From contig JAKLHY010000005.1 of assembly GCA_022709905.1 (NCBI GenBank), positions 1-64,000 on the forward strand: 64,000 nt of DNA, written 5' to 3'. The notes under the pieces were generated by a model. The model saw only the letters and a list, made by a program, of their open reading frames with translations, made no database searches and was not told the DNA's origin. A program made the translations under genes and the position numbers. The stretch comes from Verrucomicrobiota bacterium. Its GTDB lineage: Bacteria; Verrucomicrobiota; Verrucomicrobiia; Limisphaerales; UBA1319. Every line of letters starts with the position of its first letter. Position 1 is the stretch's first letter. Of the stretch, positions 63,710 to 64,000 are shown piece after piece.

Positions 63710-64000
63710 TCAGGCGCCATGATAACGCTCGAGCCAATGCGCGTAGGGGGCGGGCAACACCCAGTCCGGCTTTTCAACGCCCAGCTTCTTGGCGGCGGCA
63801 TAGGGCCAATGGGGATTGGCTAGCAACGGACGACCGATCATCACCATATTCACGATGCCGGTGCTGACCAAGTGCTCGGCTAATTCGGGCGTGCTGATGT
63901 TCCAGGTGGTGGACCCCGGAAGACCGGTTTCTTTTAATGCTCGAGCGGCAATCGGCTCAAGAAACGCGGGTCCCCAAGGGATCTTGGCCGTCGGAGTCGA
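63710..64000 (-). CDS. NADH:flavin oxidoreductase/Old Yellow Enzyme family, C-terminal part
   Basis: The last 96 codons of a minus-strand gene that enters from the right edge; the stop TGA is at 63710-63712. The translation contains TWNISTPELAEHLVSTGIVN and VMIGRPLLANPHWPY, the C-terminal strand and phosphate-binding loop of the FMN barrel in Old Yellow Enzyme-type oxidoreductases, and ends LPAPYAHWLERYHGA. The catalytic and FMN-binding N-terminal part is outside, so substrate class cannot be judged. It is convergent with the DUF1080-LamG gene, 96 bases away. Confidence 0.82.
   Translation of the reverse strand, partial: STPTAKIPWGPAFLEPIAARALKETGLPGSTTWNISTPELAEHLVSTGIVNMVMIGRPLLANPHWPYAAAKKLGVEKPDWVLPAPYAHWLERYHGA

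Overview
The window looks like chromosomal DNA of a heterotrophic member of the Verrucomicrobiota, perhaps the Limisphaerales/Pedosphaera side. The evidence is indirect: several 3-keto-disaccharide hydrolase (DUF1080) proteins, Tat-exported oxidoreductase and enolase-superfamily enzymes, a VPEGG-type C-terminal sorting signal, RCC1 and NDLFAN-type repeats, and a complex I operon with two nuoM genes. No rRNA or tRNA gene and no CRISPR array was seen.

Layout. 1-476: 5' part of a DUF4338 (DruA-like) gene running off the left edge. 630-7007 (minus): gyrB-gyrA-rlmD, with a candidate promoter before gyrB. 7349-9632 (minus): hisB, an ECF sigma factor, a probable membrane anti-sigma factor and a small exported protein. 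9918-12178 (plus): a two-gene operon of a uroporphyrinogen-decarboxylase/MtaA-like protein fused to a thioredoxin-like domain, and a CobW-type GTPase. 12168-13196: a DUF1080 protein. 13368-25738 (minus): a 13-gene respiratory complex I operon (small unknown gene, then nuoABCDIHJKLMMN), without nuoEFG and with tandem nuoM. 25981-35708 (plus): five signalling genes (REC-PAS-GAF sensor without kinase, CHASE-PAS histidine kinase, single-domain receiver, hybrid kinase, NarL-type regulator).

36226-63613: a carbohydrate and sugar-acid catabolic region. It holds a nucleoside-hydrolase-like fusion protein, a PPC-like repeat protein, a double DUF1080 protein, a BASS-family transporter, two Tat-exported enolase-superfamily enzymes around a Sec-exported RraA-like protein, a Tat lipoprotein of unknown function, a minus-strand operon of GH172 (DUF2961), sodium:solute symporter, small membrane protein and a 1451-residue GH2/glutaminase-like fusion, then a SAM methyltransferase, a Gfo/Idh/MocA oxidoreductase, a VPEGG-CTERM exported protein and a DUF1080-LamG lipoprotein. 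The 3' part of an Old Yellow Enzyme-type gene runs off the right edge.

Smaller structure. Two dispersed repeat families are visible. One has a 67-base core present in inverted orientation at about 57.2 and 60.1 kb, with a conserved stem and a compensatory base-pair change. The other has a GCGGGAT/ATCCCGC palindrome at about 9.8, 58.5 and 61.3 kb. A region at 61.4-62.0 kb resembles a group II intron without a reverse transcriptase. Fragments of RCC1-like and possibly DUF4932-like genes mark decayed sequence.

How the genes may work together (inference): outer enzymes release and oxidise sugars (GH172, GH2, Gfo/Idh/MocA, DUF1080). The enolase-superfamily and RraA-like proteins, all with export signals, could dehydrate and cleave sugar acids outside the cytoplasm. 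BASS and SSS carriers would import the products, and respiration would run through complex I.
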